From positions 1-8,475 of the forward strand of contig JAAZVD010000053.1 in the NCBI GenBank assembly GCA_018623785.1: DNA of 8,475 nt, in the 5' to 3' direction. The position numbers were made by a program, and so were the translations under genes. This document shows, one piece after another, positions 5,425 through 8,475 of this stretch. Each line of letters starts with the position of its first letter. Positions within the stretch are counted from its first letter, which is position 1. The stretch is from Bacteroidota bacterium. Its GTDB lineage: Bacteria; Bacteroidota; Rhodothermia; Rhodothermales; UBA10348. Below the pieces are notes generated by a model that worked only from the letters and a program-made list of their open reading frames with translations, ran no database searches and was not told the origin of the DNA.

Positions 5425-6354
5425 TTATGGGGCCGATATCTGACCGTCGGCTGACCGAATGGTTGCGTCAAGTACATTCAGGAACTGCCGGGTAGCTGCT
5501 ACATCGTGCGTCCGTACGATGCTGGCTCCGGCTTGAACGGCAATACCCGTCACCGCCAGGGACCCGGGTAGTCGCTCTCCCGGGGGTGGAATTGTGTCCT
5601 GGGAGGCTTCCTCCCCGACAGCGGCATGACCAATACTGCTCTTTCGTGATACACCGATCAGCACCGGATGGCCCAATGCCAGGAAGTAGTCTACGTGCGC
5701 CATCAGGCGCAGGTTGTCCACGATGGTCTTGCCGAAGCCGAAGCCCGGATCTACGAGGAGCTGCCGGCAGCCAGCCGCTCGGGCCTGGTCCAGCGCGGTG
5801 GACAGGGCCGCGCCCACATCGGCCAGGATGTTCTCGGAAGTAGCAACATGCGGCATTTCTCCAGGCATACCTACTGAATGCATCAGTACCAGCGGTGCGT
5901 CTGCTTCCGCAGCAACGCGCGCCATTGCAGGATCGAATCGCAGGGCTGTGATGTCATTGAGCATGTGCGCCCCGGCATCCAGAGCAGCGGCAGCCACCTC
6001 GGAGCGAAACGTATCCACGGAAATCCATACCCTCGGAAGCCGCTCAGCAAGGCCGGCAATGACAGGCAGGATGCGATGGCACTCCTCATCAGCACTGATC
6101 AGGGACGCACCCTGTCCGTAGGTGGTGCCTTTCGGCCGTGAGGAAGCTCCACCCACATCGATGATGGTAGCACCCTCAGAAACCATGGCAAATGCGCGCG
6201 TGACGGCCTTTTCTGTATCCAGGTACAGCCCACCGTCAGAAAAGGAATCCGGCGTTACGTTGAGCACGCCCATGACATGGGCGCCGCCGCGAACAGGCGG
6301 CCGACAATCCAGGCAAAGCGGGCCAGCGGCCAGAACGTTGGGGTCCATGAACAT
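5425..6354 (-). CDS. folP: Dihydropteroate synthase
   Basis: The enzyme joins p-aminobenzoate to 6-hydroxymethyl-7,8-dihydropterin pyrophosphate to form dihydropteroate in folate synthesis; it is the sulfonamide target. The 309-residue TIM-barrel protein has all family signatures: VMGVLNVTPDSFSDGG (27-42), GATIIDVGGASSRP (61-74), WISVDTF (110-116), MLNDITAL (131-138), VDPGFGFGKT (201-210), IGVSRKSSIG (233-242) and IVRTHDV (279-285). It differs mildly from the commonest forms (GGASSRP for GGESTRP, GFGFGKT for GIGFGKT, MHSVGMP for the usual MHMxGTP), none of which removes a known catalytic residue. The start is the ATG at 6354 or, two codons later, at 6348; neither has a clear ribosome binding site. 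It heads the minus-strand group folP-cdaA-pcm and diverges from the GH3 gene. Confidence 0.95.
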   Translation of the reverse strand: MFMDPNVLAAGPLCLDCRPPVRGGAHVMGVLNVTPDSFSDGGLYLDTEKAVTRAFAMVSEGATIIDVGGASSRPKGTTYGQGASLISADEECHRILPVIAGLAERLPRVWISVDTFRSEVAAAALDAGAHMLNDITALRFDPAMARVAAEADAPLVLMHSVGMPGEMPHVATSENILADVGAALSTALDQARAAGCRQLLVDPGFGFGKTIVDNLRLMAHVDYFLALGHPVLIGVSRKSSIGHAAVGEEASQDTIPPPGERLPGSLAVTGIAVQAGASIVRTHDVAATRQFLNVLDATIRSADGQISAP

Positions 6355-6441
6355 CTCGGTAGCTACTAATACTGGTTGGAGGCGTTGGAGAACCGTGCGC
6401 TATGCGTCGGGTTAATGGTGTGTTGGACGTGATGTTTTGTA

Positions 6442-6487
6442 CGACCGGGCACCTTGTCAAAGATAGGCAAGGACGATGCCCGCGTCG
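6442..6487 (+). other. Strong hairpin in the folP / GH3 divergent spacer
   Basis: The plus strand can form 17 base pairs in three stacked helices. CGAC (6442-6445) pairs with GTCG (6484-6487); CGGGCA (6446-6451) pairs with TGCCCG (6477-6482); CCTTGTC (6452-6458) pairs with GGCAAGG (6466-6472), with one G-T wobble. The loop is AAAGATA. There is one single-base bulge (6483) and one four-base bulge ACGA (6473-6476). No T-run follows on either strand, so it is not an intrinsic terminator. It could be a structured leader of the GH3 mRNA, part of a small RNA, or a protein-binding dyad. It is followed directly by AAAGGAGG. Confidence 0.5.
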
Positions 6488-6495
6488 AAAGGAGG
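6488..6495 (+). promoter_or_regulatory. Perfect Shine-Dalgarno-like sequence without an evident gene
   Basis: AAAGGAGG is a full match to the anti-Shine-Dalgarno region, in a window where most genes lack one. The nearest possible start, GTG at 6498, is only two bases away, too close for normal use, and would encode about 41 residues out of frame with the GH3 gene. The GH3 start is 61 bases downstream. It may belong to a leader peptide or be part of an RNA structure with the adjoining hairpin. Confidence 0.25.
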
Positions 6496-6556
6496 CGGTG
6501 CATAGCGGTACTTGCCCCGGCTGTTCTGATCATCCACCACCCCCCCACACATTCTC

Positions 6557-8101
6557 ATGCCGCTCACCTTCCCAACCATGGATGAGGCTCGCTGGCCGCC
6601 TTCGATTTCACCCCTTAACGTGATCAGGGCGCTCAAAGAAAATCCAATTGGAACGCAGCATGCGTTATTACGCTTGCTGACGCGAAAAGCCGCGGATACC
6701 GAATGGGGTAAACGGTTTGGTTTCGCGGAGATTGCTACTGCCTCTGATCCCGTCCGGCTTTATCAGGACCGGGTCCCCATCCATGATTATGAAGCCTTCC
6801 GCTCGGATGTGGAGCGTATTCGCCGCGGGGCGGCCGACATTACTTGGCCCGGACAATTCAAGCATTTTGCCGTGTCTTCCGGGACCGCCTCGGCCGGGAA
6901 AATCATACCATTGTCCGCGGAGATGCTCGCCATCAACCGGCGCTTTACGTTGACGGTTGCCATGGCCTATTTCGAGGCGCAGGCGGACCCCTCATTCCTT
7001 TTCGGGCGCCTTCTTTCCGTTCCGGGTCGGATCGAGGATGATCAGAGCAACCCGGGTTCCTGGATCGGCGAGGTGTCCGGATTGCAGTTCTTGGTCACAC
7101 CCACCGTCATCAAGAAGTTCTATCAGGCGGTGCCCGAAGACATCCTTTTTCTGCCCAACTGGGAGCAGAAACTTGATGCGATTGTGGCACATACCCACGG
7201 AATGAATATCCGGGCCATTGCGATGGTGCCCTCGTGGGCTCCCGTTCTTTTCCGGAAGTTGATCGCCCATCACAACAGGGTATGGCAGGACTCCGCGACG
7301 ACGATTGCAGAGATTTGGCCGAACCTGGAAGTTTTCTTCTCCGGCGGCGTGGCGCTTTCGTCATACCGCACGCTGTTGGAAGAACAAATCGGGGGTCCGG
7401 TCAACTTTGTTGAGAACTACGGCGCCAGCGAGGGCTACATCTCTTTCCAGGATATTCCCAACGCGGACGATATGTTGGTCCATCTGGATACCGGGGTGTT
7501 CCTCGAGTTCGAGCCCGTTGATGGAAGTGGTCCGCGCGTAGCCATTGAGGGTGTAGTCACGGGGGTGCGGTATCGAATTTTCGTTTCTACCTGCAGCGGA
7601 TTGTGGGCGTATGAAATGGGTGATGTGGTCAAATTCACCTCCACGGACCCATACCGTTTGGTCGTAGCCGGTCGAACCAACGAAGTGTTGGATACCTATG
7701 GAGAGGCGGTCTACGGCGATGAGGCCCGGCAGGCACTGGAGAAGGCGTGCGAAGTGACCGGTGCTCAAACGACGAATTATCACATTGCTCCCGTACCTGT
7801 ATCGAACGCTTCTTTGCCCGGACACGAATGGCTCATTGAATTCGATGAGCCCCCCTCGGACATGGACCGGTTTGCACGTGTCGTCGACGAACATCTTCAA
7901 GAGATCAATCGACACTATGTCATCCGTAGGGAGGCGCAAGCGTTTTTGTTGCCGAAGATATCTCCCCTTCGCCGGGGGACCTTTTTTGACTGGCTGCGCG
8001 CCACCAAGGGACGTGTCAGCGCTCAAACCAAGGTTCCGAGAATGAGCGAGTCGCGGCAAATTGCAGAAGCTCTTCTGGAAATTTCGGGAAACAATCCGTG
8101 A
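6557..8101 (+). CDS. GH3-family adenylate-forming protein
   Basis: The 514-residue product belongs to the GH3 family, part of the acyl-adenylating superfamily. Plant members join amino acids to auxin or jasmonate; the bacterial members are widespread in Bacteroidota but their substrates are mostly unknown, so no reaction is assigned. Motifs in order: TEWGKRFGF (48-56), the nucleotide-binding loop SSGTASAGKIIP (107-118), NLEVFFSGG (256-264), the acid/adenine motif YGASEG (288-293), MGDVVKF (354-360) and the hinge region AGRTNEVLDTYGE (371-383). The C-terminal cap ends with GTFFDWL and TKVPRMS, as in other bacterial members. Length is typical. Starts at 6557 or 6578 are both possible, since family similarity begins near residue 15; an in-frame stop at 6527-6529 blocks anything further upstream. 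No ribosome binding site is adjacent. It diverges from folP and precedes the sigma factor gene. Confidence 0.92.
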   Translation: MPLTFPTMDEARWPPSISPLNVIRALKENPIGTQHALLRLLTRKAADTEWGKRFGFAEIATASDPVRLYQDRVPIHDYEAFRSDVERIRRGAADITWPGQFKHFAVSSGTASAGKIIPLSAEMLAINRRFTLTVAMAYFEAQADPSFLFGRLLSVPGRIEDDQSNPGSWIGEVSGLQFLVTPTVIKKFYQAVPEDILFLPNWEQKLDAIVAHTHGMNIRAIAMVPSWAPVLFRKLIAHHNRVWQDSATTIAEIWPNLEVFFSGGVALSSYRTLLEEQIGGPVNFVENYGASEGYISFQDIPNADDMLVHLDTGVFLEFEPVDGSGPRVAIEGVVTGVRYRIFVSTCSGLWAYEMGDVVKFTSTDPYRLVVAGRTNEVLDTYGEAVYGDEARQALEKACEVTGAQTTNYHIAPVPVSNASLPGHEWLIEFDEPPSDMDRFARVVDEHLQEINRHYVIRREAQAFLLPKISPLRRGTFFDWLRATKGRVSAQTKVPRMSESRQIAEALLEISGNNP

Positions 8102-8124
8102 CAGACCGGTATCAGGACGTTGGC

Positions 8125-8141
8125 TCCCCGGAGATCGGGGA
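8125..8141. repeat. Hairpin after the GH3 gene
   Basis: TCCCCG (8125-8130) and CGGGGA (8136-8141) form a perfect six-base stem with a five-base loop, 23 bases after the GH3 stop. The position suits a transcript end, but no T-run follows, so it is only a weak terminator or mRNA 3'-end candidate. Confidence 0.3.
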
Positions 8142-8229
8142 ACAAGCGCATCGTGCCGGCGTGAATTCCTACCACCAGACGTCGTTTTCGGGCGCCGTCA
8201 CGCGATGATGTATCACTACGCTCACTTCG

Positions 8230-8268
8230 CCGGCTTCGTGTACCGGCAACGCCGGTAACTCCGGTACC
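8230..8268 (+). other. CCGG-rich dyad cluster in the sigma factor leader
   Basis: A perfect seven-base stem TACCGGC (8241-8247) / GCCGGTA (8251-8257) closes a three-base loop. CCGG occurs four times at 8230, 8243, 8252 and 8261, and the right arm of the hairpin can also pair by four bases with TACC at 8265-8268, so alternative folds exist. It lies 37-75 bases before the sigma factor start. It may be an operator or a 5' leader structure; I recognise no known family. Confidence 0.35.
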
Positions 8269-8290
8269 TACAGCTACCAAGAATCAGGAC

Positions 8291-8300
8291 AGAGGAAGGG
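8291..8300 (+). promoter_or_regulatory. Ribosome binding site of the sigma factor gene
   Basis: AGAGGAAGGG lies four bases before the ATG at 8305. It is one of the few clear ribosome binding sites in the window and decides the start, since the frame is open further upstream without another ATG. Confidence 0.65.
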
Positions 8301-8304
8301 GAAT

Positions 8305-8475
8305 ATGTACGTCCCACGCCAGCAGCGCATGCTGGATCAGTACCTCCAGGAGATCGGCCAAATCCCGTTGCTGACTCCGGATGAAGAGGTCGATTTGGCG
8401 CAAAAGATCAAGCAGGGCGATCAGGATGCTTTGCATCGCCTCACCCGGGCCAACCTGCGATTCGTCGTATCGGTA
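8305..8475 (+). CDS. rpoD: RpoD/SigA-type RNA polymerase sigma factor, N-terminal part (cut by window edge)
   Basis: Sigma factors direct RNA polymerase to promoters. The 57 visible residues begin MYVPRQQRMLDQYLQEIGQ and contain sigma region 1.2 (LDQYLQEIGQIPLLTPDEEVDLAQ, residues 10-33) and the start of region 2.1 (GDQDALHRLTRANLRFVVSV, 38-57). The spacing and the motif ANLRFVVSV are those of the primary sigma factor family. Region 1.1 is missing: only about nine residues precede region 1.2, as is usual for the primary sigma factor of Bacteroidota and relatives. A strong ribosome binding site supports the start. The rest lies beyond the window, so a group 2 (RpoD-like alternative) sigma factor cannot be excluded. 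Confidence 0.93.
   Translation, partial: MYVPRQQRMLDQYLQEIGQIPLLTPDEEVDLAQKIKQGDQDALHRLTRANLRFVVSV

Noticed and set aside
6540..6546. Run of seven C residues before the GH3 start as a phase-variation tract
   Set aside because: Too short to be a convincing slippery tract and it lies outside the coding frame.
7361..8059. 232-codon minus-strand frame inside the GH3 gene
   Set aside because: Antisense shadow of a well-supported coding region; no recognisable domain.

Overview
The window looks like chromosome from a member of the Bacteroidota/Rhodothermota branch, with moderately high GC by eye. Three things point there: a primary-type sigma factor that starts almost directly at region 1.2 with no region 1.1, a dihydropteroate synthase gene followed by a CdaA-type diadenylate cyclase gene (a pairing familiar from Bacteroidota), and a bacterial GH3-family adenylating enzyme. 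Most starts also lack a clear Shine-Dalgarno sequence. The assignment is an inference; no rRNA or tRNA gene is present to anchor it.

Layout from left to right. Positions 1-184, minus strand: the 5' end of a gene for a secreted protein, cut by the window edge. Positions 185-672: a divergent, apparently non-coding stretch with short direct and inverted repeats. Positions 673-2016, plus: a membrane-anchored protein with a GAF-like domain and a GGDEF-like domain whose catalytic signature is lost. Positions 2095-3837, plus: a tight three-gene cluster of phosphopentomutase (deoB) and two EutN/CcmL-type bacterial microcompartment (BMC) vertex proteins. Positions 3851-6354, minus: a likely operon folP - cdaA - pcm, convergent with the BMC cluster across only 13 bases. 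Positions 6355-6556: a divergent spacer with a strong hairpin. Positions 6557-8101, plus: a GH3-family protein. Positions 8102-8304: a spacer rich in CCGG dyads. Position 8305 to the right edge, plus: the start of the sigma factor gene.

How the genes may work together. The most distinctive piece is deoB coupled to two BMC pentamer genes. Phosphopentomutase makes ribose-5-phosphate or deoxyribose-5-phosphate from the 1-phosphates released by nucleoside phosphorylases. Deoxyribose-5-phosphate is the substrate of deoxyribose-phosphate aldolase, which yields acetaldehyde, a typical microcompartment intermediate. The cluster therefore suggests a satellite part of a sugar-phosphate or nucleoside-degrading microcompartment. 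No hexameric shell gene, aldolase or aldehyde dehydrogenase lies in the window, so this stays an inference. The folP-cdaA-pcm run joins folate synthesis, c-di-AMP second-messenger synthesis and protein repair, with no obvious pathway link. The right-hand end belongs to core transcription.
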